Assembly (NCBI GenBank): GCA_946482615.1
Contig: CAMLSF010000202.1
Span: forward strand, 1 to 6,033
DNA from: an uncultured Chromatiaceae bacterium
Lineage (GTDB): Bacteria > Pseudomonadota > Gammaproteobacteria > Enterobacterales > Alteromonadaceae
Length of the DNA stretch: 6,033 nucleotides
Direction: 5' to 3'
Numbering within the stretch: position 1 is the stretch's first letter; each line of letters opens with the position of its first letter. Shown here piece by piece: positions 1 through 5,949 of this stretch. Under the pieces are notes generated by a model that was not told the DNA's origin, made no database searches, and was given only the letters and a program-made list of their open reading frames with translations. The position numbers were made by a program, and so were the translations under genes.

Positions 1-3
1 ATC

Positions 4-22
4 GGGCAAAAGGGGCAAAAGG
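4..22. repeat. Short tandem repeat, two copies of GGGCAAAAG
   Basis: Two perfect 9-bp copies, GGGCAAAAG at 4-12 and 13-21, lie head to tail at the window edge, in sequence with no convincing gene. They fall in the A/G-rich stretch before the repeat-like element near 73-188. I see no associated promoter or gene, and the copy number may be a chance result of low-complexity sequence. Confidence 0.4.
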
Positions 23-72
23 AAAAAGAACGGAAAGAATTTTAGTATTTACTTATTTCATCTTTTTTTGCT

Positions 73-188
73 CAAAGTAATTGAAGTTGCAGCGCGACGG
101 CAAGCGTGTGAGATCCCAGGAGCATAGAAATCCTATGTGACTGGGGCGAGTAGCGCGGCCAACAAAGCTGCGGCTTTAAGTACGAAGA
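73..188. repeat. Structured intergenic repeat-like element downstream of and overlapping the fau 3' end
   Basis: This non-coding stretch has a clear imperfect hairpin. CCCAG (115-119) pairs with CTGGG (141-145), and CATAG (123-127) pairs with CTATG (133-137). A 3x3 internal loop lies between them and the terminal loop is 5 nt. Possible outer pairing is GCAGC (89-93) with GCTGC (167-171). The words GGAGCATAG, CTATGTGACTGGGG and CCAACAAAGCTGC resemble a dispersed intergenic repeat I remember from Shewanella, Pseudoalteromonas and Vibrio genomes; this is recall, not a search. If the remembered element is the same, its right end (about 160-188) covers the stop codon and last few codons of fau. 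No T-tract follows the hairpin on either strand, so it is not a classical intrinsic terminator. Apart from this element, bases 1-175 show no gene. Confidence 0.5.
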
Positions 189-769
189 GGAAAACGGAAA
201 AATTTGGCTGGAGTACAGATAGCCGGCAGTGGAATATCCCAGGCTTCGACTGGCACTGATTCGACTTGCTGGCAATCATGGGCTAAGCCAATCAGCAGTG
301 GTTTTGTTGTAGCAAAATCCAACTGGCTTAAGGTTCTGTCGTAAAAACCGCCACCCATGCCCAAACGCTGGCCTTGAGCGTCAAAAGCCACCAAAGGGGT
401 AAAAATCAGATCCAGCTGGCTGACAGGGCAGAGCAGACTGCAATTAAGCTCCGGCTCACCAATACCAAACTTGTTGGGTTTTAGTACGGTGTCCGCAGTA
501 TAAAGCTGAAACACCAGATAACCAGGTACGACAGGATGCAATAACGGCAGGTATAAGCTTTTACCTTGTTGCCATAAGGCCTGGATCAAAGGGGTCGTAT
601 CCAGCTCACCATCATTGGTCAGATATAAAGCGATATGCAAAGCTTGTTGCACTTCAGGCCGTGGCAAGAGCTGCCGGACTAAATCCAGACTGGCCTGATG
701 CTGCTGCTCTGCAGATAAAGAGCGGCGCAAACTGCGAATATGGCTGCGAAGCTGTTGGCGTGAAGTCAA
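176..769 (-). CDS. fau: 5-formyltetrahydrofolate cyclo-ligase (5,10-methenyl-THF synthetase)
   Basis: This cytosolic enzyme converts 5-formyl-THF to 5,10-methenyl-THF using ATP, returning the stored folate to one-carbon metabolism. The product is 197 aa if read from TTG at 767-769. Family motifs are present: NDGELDT (about 52-58), KFGIGEP (100-106), the substrate/nucleotide segment LVAFDAQGQRLGMGGGFYDR (about 126-145), and AHDCQQ...VPVEAWDIPLP near 163-182. The first in-frame ATG is at 785-787, but it has no Shine-Dalgarno sequence and abuts a palindrome. The TTG has AGGG eight bases upstream and gives MTSRQQLRSHIRSLRRSLS, which fits the usual family N-terminus. Both starts remain possible (197 or 203 aa). 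The gene lies downstream of 6S RNA on the same strand, as ssrS-ygfA does in E. coli, so it may be read from the ssrS promoter. The last residues (PLRT) may come from the repeat at the 3' end. Confidence 0.95.
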   Translation of the reverse strand: MTSRQQLRSHIRSLRRSLSAEQQHQASLDLVRQLLPRPEVQQALHIALYLTNDGELDTTPLIQALWQQGKSLYLPLLHPVVPGYLVFQLYTADTVLKPNKFGIGEPELNCSLLCPVSQLDLIFTPLVAFDAQGQRLGMGGGFYDRTLSQLDFATTKPLLIGLAHDCQQVESVPVEAWDIPLPAICTPAKFFRFPLRT

Positions 770-777
770 AACACTCA

Positions 778-781
778 CCCT
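778..781 (-). promoter_or_regulatory. Candidate Shine-Dalgarno (AGGG) that favours the TTG start of fau
   Basis: Reading the minus strand, AGGG (781-778) is followed by 8 bases and then TTG (769-767). No comparable purine motif lies at a suitable distance before ATG 787-785; the closest, GAGG, is about 20 bases away and lies inside the palindrome at 793-810. This is the main reason for preferring the TTG start. Confidence 0.45.
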
Positions 782-792
782 GAACATGTAGG

Positions 793-810
793 GGCGAGGC
801 TTGCCTCGTC
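793..810. repeat. GC-rich palindrome between ssrS and fau (REP-like candidate)
   Basis: The plus strand reads GGCGAGGC TT GCCTCGTC, an 8-bp inverted repeat with one G-T mismatch and a 2-bp centre, preceded by GTAGG. The string GTAGGGGCGAGGCTTGCCTCG resembles short palindromic REP-like elements I recall from several bacterial genomes, though I cannot confirm this without a search. There is no T-tract, so it is a poor intrinsic terminator for 6S RNA. It could instead be a processing or stabilising hairpin in an ssrS-fau transcript. Confidence 0.45.
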
Positions 811-855
811 CGTTTCGTTTTAAATAAAGATTGGGGAAAAAAACGCAGGATAAAT

Positions 856-1037
856 TGTTCTCCGAATTGCCGTGTCAAGTATTAGCCCTTGAACCTAAGG
901 TTCAAGGCGGGAGTCAGTTGTCACCGTAGGCTTCTCGGTACGGGCCGAGCCTGCACAAAAGCAACAAAAAAGAGCCCCTTTAAAAAAACAATTATCGGCT
1001 CAGGGACATCTACCTAATCACTAACAACCCAGAGAAC
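856..1037 (-). ncRNA. ssrS: 6S RNA, regulator of sigma70 RNA polymerase
   Basis: 6S RNA mimics an open promoter and sequesters sigma70 RNA polymerase, mainly in stationary phase. Read on the minus strand, the RNA starts with TTCTCTGGGTTG and ends with CAATTCGGAGAA, which pair to form the closing stem. Conserved blocks match E. coli 6S RNA: CCCTGAGCCGATA (1004-992); the stem GGCTCGG / CCGAGAAGCC (951-929); and a perfect 9-bp hairpin, CCTTGAACC and GGTTCAAGG (907-887). The length of about 182 nt agrees with the E. coli value of 183-184. Its position between zapA and fau on the same strand is the canonical one. The central region is richer in U than in E. coli, with runs of U7 and U6. The ends are set by pairing and the upstream -10 box and may be off by a few bases. 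Identification is firm. Confidence 0.95.
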
Positions 1038-1043
1038 GTGGTA

Positions 1044-1049
1044 AGTATA
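1044..1049 (-). promoter_or_regulatory. -10 box of the ssrS promoter (TATACT)
   Basis: TATACT on the minus strand lies 6-7 bases upstream of the inferred 6S RNA 5' end (about 1036-1037), the correct spacing for a sigma70 start. No good TTGACA-like -35 is found 16-18 bases upstream; that region reads CGGAAT or similar. The -35 region overlaps the zapA stop codon, so the promoter is embedded in the end of zapA. Confidence 0.65.
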
Positions 1050-1064
1050 ACATCGGCTTTTTGA

Positions 1065-1370
1065 TTATTCCGCCTTCTTTTTTACTTCCACGAGCTCATT
1101 GCACAAATTAAGCGCAATCATTAACAAAACATCTTCATTCATATGCACACCGGGTTTAAATTTTGTACTGGCCACCCGTTGTTCCAGTTCATCTATGGCT
1201 GCTTGCAGTCGTTGTTCTTCGCCTAAAGGACAGGACACTTTGAGCACCCGGCCTAATACAGAAATCGTCAGTTGCTTAGGTTTTGTACTGGCAACAGGTT
1301 TGGAGACAGGTTTTTTCACCACGGCTTCAGCCGGAGGAGGGTCAACAGGACGAAATTTACGTAAATGCAT
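1065..1370 (-). CDS. zapA: Cell division protein ZapA, short form with N-terminal extension
   Basis: ZapA binds FtsZ at midcell and promotes bundling of its filaments in the Z-ring. The ATG at 1368-1370 is chosen because AGAGG lies 8 bases upstream; the earlier in-frame ATG (1404-1406) has no Shine-Dalgarno. This gives 101 aa. Residues 1-33 are an Ala/Pro/Lys/Val-rich, probably disordered extension. Residues 34-48 (LTISVLGRVLKVSCP) are the paired strands of the ZapA fold. Residues 51-70 form the first helix and 78-101 (NEDVLLMIALNLCNEL...) the start of the second. E. coli ZapA (109 aa) starts almost at the strands and continues about 40 residues past this point as a coiled coil, which is absent here. 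The next bases are the ssrS promoter, and no coiled coil is encoded in another frame. The annotation rests on the globular domain and the zapA-ssrS-fau order. Confidence 0.9.
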   Translation of the reverse strand: MHLRKFRPVDPPPAEAVVKKPVSKPVASTKPKQLTISVLGRVLKVSCPLGEEQRLQAAIDELEQRVASTKFKPGVHMNEDVLLMIALNLCNELVEVKKKAE

Positions 1371-1473
1371 GATAGATACCTCTGGGCCTGCGATTGGGGC
1401 GTCCATCTGTTGGCGGGTAGAACCAGCAAATGGTAGGATAGCTGCCTTGAAAAGTCGCTTGGGCCGAAAAATT
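1371..1473. promoter_or_regulatory. Divergent intergenic region between zapA and ygfB
   Basis: This 103-bp gap separates the two divergently transcribed groups and should hold both promoters. A weak sigma70-like candidate on the plus strand is TTGGCG (1410-1415), 18 bp, TAGGAT (1434-1439), with four of six consensus bases in each box. On the minus strand I found no convincing pair for zapA; CATAAT (1476-1471) could be a -10 but has no good -35. No clear operator palindrome was seen. The zapA Shine-Dalgarno (AGAGG on the minus strand, 1383-1379) lies at its left edge. Confidence 0.4.
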
Positions 1474-2055
1474 ATGACGACAGAATCTTTTAAATCTTAC
1501 GATCACTGGACCAGTTTGCTGGATCAATCTTACCTGATGGCGTCGGCCGCCGAAGTACATGGCTTGATCGCAGGTTTGCTAAGTGCCGGTGTGAGCGCAG
1601 AACCGGCAAAGATATTACCAGTTCTGCACGACTTCTTAAATGACGGACAAGCCTTATCTGCCCCTGTTAAAGCAGATATTTCTGATTTAATTATGCAAAC
1701 GTCCGAATCTTTGGCACAAACCGACTATTCCTTTGCCTTATTGCTGCCGGGCGACGACGATTCGCTATCCGAGCGGCTTGAAGCTATGGTCGAATGGACC
1801 CAGTCGTTTTTGGTCGGTTTTGCCATACAGCAGAATGATTTATCTCTGTGTTCTGCTGATGTCAAAGATGCGATAGAAGAGCTGACCGAAATCACCAAAA
1901 TTGACGTATTTGCAGTGGACGACAACAGCGCCGAAAGTAACGAAGAGTCTTACTTTCTGGTACTGGAGCATATTCGTTTACTGGTACTGACCTGTTTTAA
2001 CGAGGTCGGGCTGAAATTCAGCAAAGCCGAAGTTCAGAATAAAACTTTGCATTAA
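1474..2055 (+). CDS. ygfB: UPF0149 family protein YgfB
   Basis: This is a 193-aa protein of the YgfB/UPF0149 family, close in length to E. coli YgfB (about 192 aa). It has the family N-terminal AAEVHGLIAGLLSAG (about 24-38), the acidic centre LLPGDDDSLSERLEAMVEWTQSFLVGFA (about 89-116), and the C-terminal EESYFLVLEHIRLLVL helix (about 162-177). It is predicted soluble and all-helical, with no signal peptide. The molecular role is poorly known; in Pseudomonas aeruginosa YgfB has been linked to repression of an AmpD-type amidase and beta-lactam resistance, which should not be transferred here without evidence. The reading frame stays open upstream to 1099, but that part is antisense to zapA. 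ATG 1474 matches the family N-terminus, although its ribosome binding site is weak. It is the first gene of a plus-strand operon, 13 bp before pepP. Confidence 0.93.
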   Translation: MTTESFKSYDHWTSLLDQSYLMASAAEVHGLIAGLLSAGVSAEPAKILPVLHDFLNDGQALSAPVKADISDLIMQTSESLAQTDYSFALLLPGDDDSLSERLEAMVEWTQSFLVGFAIQQNDLSLCSADVKDAIEELTEITKIDVFAVDDNSAESNEESYFLVLEHIRLLVLTCFNEVGLKFSKAEVQNKTLH

Positions 2056-2068
2056 GAGCCTTTAGCAA

Positions 2069-3382
2069 ATGACAGTGAACATCTATTCAAACAGACGTGA
2101 GCGCTTGCTTACATCTATCCCAAACAACAGCGTCGTCTTGGTGCCTGCCGCAGTGGAATTAACCCGCAGCCGCGACACTGAATACCCTTTTCGTCAGGAC
2201 AGCGACTTCTTTTATCTGACTGGTTTTAATGAACCTGACGCGCTTTTGATCCTAAGCAAAGATAATTCCGGTAACACTGCTAGTCTGTTGCTGTGCCGTG
2301 CTAAGGACCAGTTGGCGGAGATTTGGCAAGGCCGCCGTTTAGGGCCGGAGCAAGCCAAAGCTGTATTGGGGCTGGACGCTTTGCCAGTTTCTGAGCTGGA
2401 TAACGAGCTGTTAAAAGCGCTGAATCAAAAAACGACGCTTTGGTATGCGCAGGGCACTTATGCTGAATTTGACGCCAAAGTAGCAGCCACTTTAGCTACT
2501 TTAAGGCTTTATCCGAAACGGGGTTATGTAGCACCTACAGTGCAGCAGGACTTACGGCCTGTGACGGCTGAAATGCGCTTGTTTAAAGATGAAAACGAAA
2601 TAAAGCTGATGCGCAAAGCCGGAGTTATTAGTGCCAATGCGCATAAAAGAGCCATGCAGGCCGCTAAAGCCGGTGTGTGGGAATATCAGCTCGAAGCCCA
2701 TATTCTGCATGAGTTTGCGATGAATGGTGCCCGCCATCCGGGCTACAACTGCATAGTAGGAGCTGGAGAAAACGGCTGTATTTTGCATTACACCGACAAC
2801 AGCAGTCAGCTTAAAGACGGCGATTTAGTACTGATTGACGCTGGCGCTGAGTATCAGGGCTATACGGCCGATATTACCCGTACTTTCCCGGTCAGCGGCA
2901 AATTCAGCCCAGAACAGGCTGCTTTGTATCAGGTGGTGCTGAATGCTCAGTACGCCGCTTGTGCCCAGGTAAAACCCGGCAATAAGTTTAAAGATGCACT
3001 GGACGCTGCTTGTCTGGAGCTGACCAAAGGCTTACTGGAGTTAGGTATTGTGCAGGGTGAGCTGGAGCAGCTTTTGAAAGACAACGCCTGCAAAGCCTAT
3101 TTTATCCACGGTTTAGGCCACTGGTTAGGCCTGGACGTGCATGATGTGGGCGCTTACAAAGTGGCTGGCGAAGAGCGGCCTTTTGCACCCGGCATGGTGT
3201 TAACCATAGAGCCTGGTTTATATATTCCAACCAACTCGCCTTGTGATCCAAAGTGGTGGGGGCTGGCCGTACGTATTGAAGACAATTTGCTGGTGACAGC
3301 ACAAGGTCACGACAACTTAACAGAGTCAGTGCCAAAAGAGATCGCCGAAATCGAAGCTTTAATGGCACAAGGCCACAGCTAA
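2069..3382 (+). CDS. pepP: Xaa-Pro aminopeptidase P (dimanganese, pita-bread fold)
   Basis: This cytosolic M24B metallopeptidase removes the N-terminal residue from peptides whose second residue is proline. The product is 437 aa, close to E. coli PepP (about 440). The N-terminal creatinase-like domain spans about 1-170, with YPFRQDSDFFYLTGFNEPDA at 39-58. The catalytic domain covers about 175-430. All five metal ligands are visible: D257 (LIDAGAE), D268 (TADITRTF), H351 (GLGHWLG), E381 (TIEPGLY) and E404 (RIEDN). H240 (ILHYT) and H358 (DVHDVG), matching the substrate-binding histidines, and the nearby R402 are also present, so it should be active. AAGAG at 2054-2058, overlapping the ygfB stop, is the likely ribosome binding site. 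The gene lies 13 bp after ygfB and is followed closely by ubiH, the conserved gammaproteobacterial order. Confidence 0.97.
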   Translation: MTVNIYSNRRERLLTSIPNNSVVLVPAAVELTRSRDTEYPFRQDSDFFYLTGFNEPDALLILSKDNSGNTASLLLCRAKDQLAEIWQGRRLGPEQAKAVLGLDALPVSELDNELLKALNQKTTLWYAQGTYAEFDAKVAATLATLRLYPKRGYVAPTVQQDLRPVTAEMRLFKDENEIKLMRKAGVISANAHKRAMQAAKAGVWEYQLEAHILHEFAMNGARHPGYNCIVGAGENGCILHYTDNSSQLKDGDLVLIDAGAEYQGYTADITRTFPVSGKFSPEQAALYQVVLNAQYAACAQVKPGNKFKDALDAACLELTKGLLELGIVQGELEQLLKDNACKAYFIHGLGHWLGLDVHDVGAYKVAGEERPFAPGMVLTIEPGLYIPTNSPCDPKWWGLAVRIEDNLLVTAQGHDNLTESVPKEIAEIEALMAQGHS

Positions 3383-3397
3383 AAACAGGATCCATTG

Positions 3398-4639
3398 ATG
3401 TCAGAGACTCAGAGTACAGAACAACCTCTGGAGCTGGTGATCGCAGGCGGTGGTATGGCCGGATCACTGCTGGCTTATGTATTGCTGAGTCAAAACCCTG
3501 CATTAAAGCTGGCTATTATTGAGCAGAGTGCAGAACTTGGTACTGACGAGCAACCCTCCAAAGCCAGCTTTGACAGCCGCAGCATAGCCCTGGCACACGG
3601 CAGTGTGGAACTGTTGCAGCAATGGGGTTTGTGGCAGGACCTGCAGCAAAGCGGCTGTGCTATTAAACATATCCATATCTCTGATCGTGGTCATTTTGGT
3701 AAAACCTATTTAAATGCCGCCGATCATCAGTTAACTGCATTAGGGCAGGTGATCGAAGTCGAAGCCATAGGCGAAGTCTTGTGGCAAAAGCTTAAAGCCT
3801 TCACAGCAGAAGGGCGCTTAAGTTGGTTTTATCAGGATGCAATCAGCGCGTTAAACCCAACCGCAGAGCTGCAGCAGGTTCAGCTGAAAAGTGGCGCTTT
3901 GCTGCAGACTAAGTTACTGGTTATTGCTGAAGGCGGCTTATCACCCAGCCGCAGCTTAGCGGGTTTTGAACTGAAATCTGATGATTATCAGCAGCATGCG
4001 CTGATCGCCAATATAGGTTTGGCCGATTCGCATCAACACAAAGCTTTTGAACGTTTTACTCCCACCGGGCCTTTGGCTTTATTGCCTTTAACCCGGCAGC
4101 GGTATTCGCTGGTCTGGACTTTAACGCCAGAACAGGCTGCGCATCATGTAAAGCAACCAGAGCAAGAGTTTTTAGCCGCATTGCAACAGGCTGCAGGCCA
4201 CAGGGCTGGTGTGTTTAAAACTGTGGGTCAGCGGGTGGTGTATCCCTTAAGTTTAAAGCGGGCCACTGAAGCGTCGCGCCATCGCACAGTGCTTTTAGGT
4301 AATAGCCTGCATAACCTGCACCCTATAGCAGGTCAGGGGTTTAACTTAGCTATCCGCGATATTTATAGTTTAAGTTTATTGCTGCAAAAACATCAGGCAG
4401 ATGCGGGTTGTTACCAGCTGACCAAAGCCTATCAGCAGGCGCGTTTACCTGATATGCAGCAAGTGATTTTGTATACAGACTCTTTAGTACGGCTATTTTC
4501 CAATTCATCCCGCCTGATGGCGCTTGGCCGTAATACAGGCTTATTGGCGTTAAACCTTTGTCCTGAATTAAAACAAGCCGTGGCGAATCAGGCCATGGGG
4601 CTCAATTCTATTCGCCAGTTAAAGGCGCTGCTGAGTTAA
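3398..4639 (+). CDS. ubiH: FAD-dependent 2-octaprenyl-6-methoxyphenol hydroxylase UbiH
   Basis: UbiH is a flavin monooxygenase that hydroxylates the ring of 2-polyprenyl-6-methoxyphenol at C1 during aerobic ubiquinone synthesis, working with the other Ubi proteins. ATG 3398 is chosen because AGGA (3387-3390) lies 7 bases upstream; a TTG one codon earlier is too close. The product is 413 aa. The Rossmann motif GGGMAG is at 17-22, followed by FDSRSIALAHGSVELL (58-73), which matches E. coli UbiH FDGRAIALAAGT. ISDRGHFGKTYL (94-105), LTALGQVIEVE (112-122) and KAFERFTPTGPLALLP (215-230) are also UbiH-like. The second FAD motif, GNSLHNLHPIAGQGFN (301-316), has GN as in E. coli UbiH. The DG motif reads AEG (177-179) instead of ADG, a conservative but unusual change. 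The C-terminus has TDSLVRLFSN and LGRNTGLLALNL, as in the family. Confidence 0.96.
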   Translation: MSETQSTEQPLELVIAGGGMAGSLLAYVLLSQNPALKLAIIEQSAELGTDEQPSKASFDSRSIALAHGSVELLQQWGLWQDLQQSGCAIKHIHISDRGHFGKTYLNAADHQLTALGQVIEVEAIGEVLWQKLKAFTAEGRLSWFYQDAISALNPTAELQQVQLKSGALLQTKLLVIAEGGLSPSRSLAGFELKSDDYQQHALIANIGLADSHQHKAFERFTPTGPLALLPLTRQRYSLVWTLTPEQAAHHVKQPEQEFLAALQQAAGHRAGVFKTVGQRVVYPLSLKRATEASRHRTVLLGNSLHNLHPIAGQGFNLAIRDIYSLSLLLQKHQADAGCYQLTKAYQQARLPDMQQVILYTDSLVRLFSNSSRLMALGRNTGLLALNLCPELKQAVANQAMGLNSIRQLKALLS

Positions 4640-4654
4640 ACCTCGGCCTAAAAA

Positions 4655-4660
4655 AAGAGA
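4655..4660 (+). promoter_or_regulatory. Ribosome binding site of ubiI
   Basis: AAGAGA at 4655-4660 ends 6 bases before ATG 4667 in the 27-bp gap after ubiH. The gap holds no terminator, which supports co-transcription of ubiH and ubiI. Confidence 0.6.
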
Positions 4661-4666
4661 TCACAT

Positions 4667-5872
4667 ATGCAGGATCTGGATATTTGTATAGTCGGCGCAG
4701 GTAGTGCAGGTTTAACGCTTGCCCTTTTACTAGCCGACTTACCGCTTAAAATTGCCGTGTTGGATAAAGATCCGGCGCCTGTGCTTGTTGCACCCAGCTT
4801 AAAGCGGGTTAGCGCCCTGAATCAGGCATCCAAAAGGTTGCTGAGTCAGCTGGGCGTTTGGCAGGATTTAACATCAGCTGCGCCTTATACCGATATGAAG
4901 GTATGGGAAGCCGATAGTTTTGGCCGCATTGAGTTCTCTGCGCTTGAGCAAGGTTGTGACGAACTGGGTTTTATCGTCGATAACGAACAGTTACGCGCCG
5001 TGCTTTACAGCAAACTGCAAAGCAAAACCAATGTCAGTTGCCTGTTTCAAAGCCGTATTCAAAGCATCAGCAATAGTGAACAGCAAAACCTGCTGACTAT
5101 TGAAGGCCAAAGCCCAATTCTGTGCAAACTGCTGGTGGCAGCAGATGGCGCTAACTCTTTTGTCCGTCAGCAATTGCAGATGCCTATCGCCTTTTGGGAT
5201 TACCAGCATCAGGCCTTAGTGGCACAAATCCGCACCAGTGAGCCGCATCAAAGCTGTGCCCGTCAGGTGTTTTTACCCACAGGCCCGCTGGCCTTATTGC
5301 CATTGGCCGATCCGCATTTGGTTTCTATTGTCTGGAGTACCAGCCCGGAGCAGGCGGCGGAATTACAAGCCATGCCAGTTGAGCAATTTAATAAAGCCTT
5401 AACGGCAGCCAGCAATTCTGTGCTTGGATTACTGCAGATTGAATCGGACCTCAGCAGTTATCCGCTAAAAATGCGTTATGCCAGCGAATGGGTGCTGAAT
5501 AAAACTGTGCTGGTGGCCGACGCTGCGCACACCATTCACCCGCTGGCGGGGCAGGGCATGAACCTGGGGTTAATGGACGTTGCCGCATTAGCAGAACTAA
5601 TAGGTCAGCAAATCAGTGCGCAAAAACCCATTAATGAGCAACGTATGCTGCGAAATTATGAACGCTGGCGTAAAGCCGAGGCTCAAACTCTGATCGCGGC
5701 TATGGAGGCCTTTAAACAAGGCTTTGGCCGGCAAAACCCAGTACTGAAATTAGTGCGTGGTGCGGGAATGTCGCTGACTGATAAACTGCCTTTCGTAAAA
5801 CAAAAAATAATGGCTGCAGCTTTGGGCGATTCTGGCGATCTGCCAATAAAGGCAAGGCCTGCAGCTAAGTGA
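4667..5872 (+). CDS. ubiI: FAD-dependent 2-octaprenylphenol hydroxylase UbiI (VisC)
   Basis: UbiI performs the C5 hydroxylation of the ubiquinone ring precursor 2-polyprenylphenol with FAD and O2. The product is 401 aa (E. coli 400). The N-terminal GAGSAG (10-15) binds ADP. RVSALNQASKRLLSQLGVWQDL (47-68), KVWEADSFGRIEF (78-90), FWDYQHQALVAQIRT...ARQVF (177-202) and LADPHLVSIVWSTSPEQA (213-230) follow E. coli UbiI closely and separate it from UbiF and UbiH. The DG motif ADGANSFVR is intact (159-167). The GD motif reads VADAAHTIHPLAGQG (283-297), with Ala where VGDAAH is usual. The last about 15 residues are a poorly conserved tail. It is a paralogue of the preceding ubiH and shares PTGPLALLPL with it. 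It ends the visible operon; hairpins and a likely promoter follow. Confidence 0.95.
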   Translation: MQDLDICIVGAGSAGLTLALLLADLPLKIAVLDKDPAPVLVAPSLKRVSALNQASKRLLSQLGVWQDLTSAAPYTDMKVWEADSFGRIEFSALEQGCDELGFIVDNEQLRAVLYSKLQSKTNVSCLFQSRIQSISNSEQQNLLTIEGQSPILCKLLVAADGANSFVRQQLQMPIAFWDYQHQALVAQIRTSEPHQSCARQVFLPTGPLALLPLADPHLVSIVWSTSPEQAAELQAMPVEQFNKALTAASNSVLGLLQIESDLSSYPLKMRYASEWVLNKTVLVADAAHTIHPLAGQGMNLGLMDVAALAELIGQQISAQKPINEQRMLRNYERWRKAEAQTLIAAMEAFKQGFGRQNPVLKLVRGAGMSLTDKLPFVKQKIMAAALGDSGDLPIKARPAAK

Positions 5873-5896
5873 GAGGCTGTTCCAAGGCCTGAAAAG

Positions 5897-5921
5897 GCAG
5901 GGTTATGAGCTATAGTCCTGC
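5897..5921 (+). terminator. Hairpin 24 bp after ubiI, possible weak terminator or 3' stabilising stem
   Basis: GCAGGGTTAT (5897-5906) pairs with ATAGTCCTGC (5912-5921) around a 5-nt loop, giving a 10-bp stem with two G-U wobbles. The following bases (TATTCGCATTATTAAATC) are AT-rich but lack a continuous U-tract, so termination would be weak or need another factor. It is placed as expected for the end of the ubi operon. Confidence 0.4.
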
Positions 5922-5949
5922 TATTCGCATTATTAAATCTAATCCAAAA

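Noticed and set aside
115..145. Hairpin after fau as an intrinsic terminator
   Set aside because: No T-tract follows the stem in the direction of fau transcription, and the internal loop weakens it; a repeat origin explains it better.
72..275. Open frame on the minus strand through the end of fau and the repeat
   Set aside because: It overlaps fau in another frame and runs through the repeat-like element; its composition shows no protein-like features.
1371..1406. Longer zapA start at ATG 1404-1406
   Set aside because: No Shine-Dalgarno is present upstream, while the ATG at 1368-1370 has AGAGG at an 8-base spacing.
1099..1473. In-frame upstream extension of ygfB (125 extra codons)
   Set aside because: It is antisense to zapA over most of its length, is Ser/Thr/Cys-rich without family similarity, and the YgfB family N-terminus begins at ATG 1474.
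3102..3503. 133-codon minus-strand frame opposite the pepP/ubiH junction
   Set aside because: It is antisense to two well-supported genes with intact motifs and has no recognisable domain or start signal.
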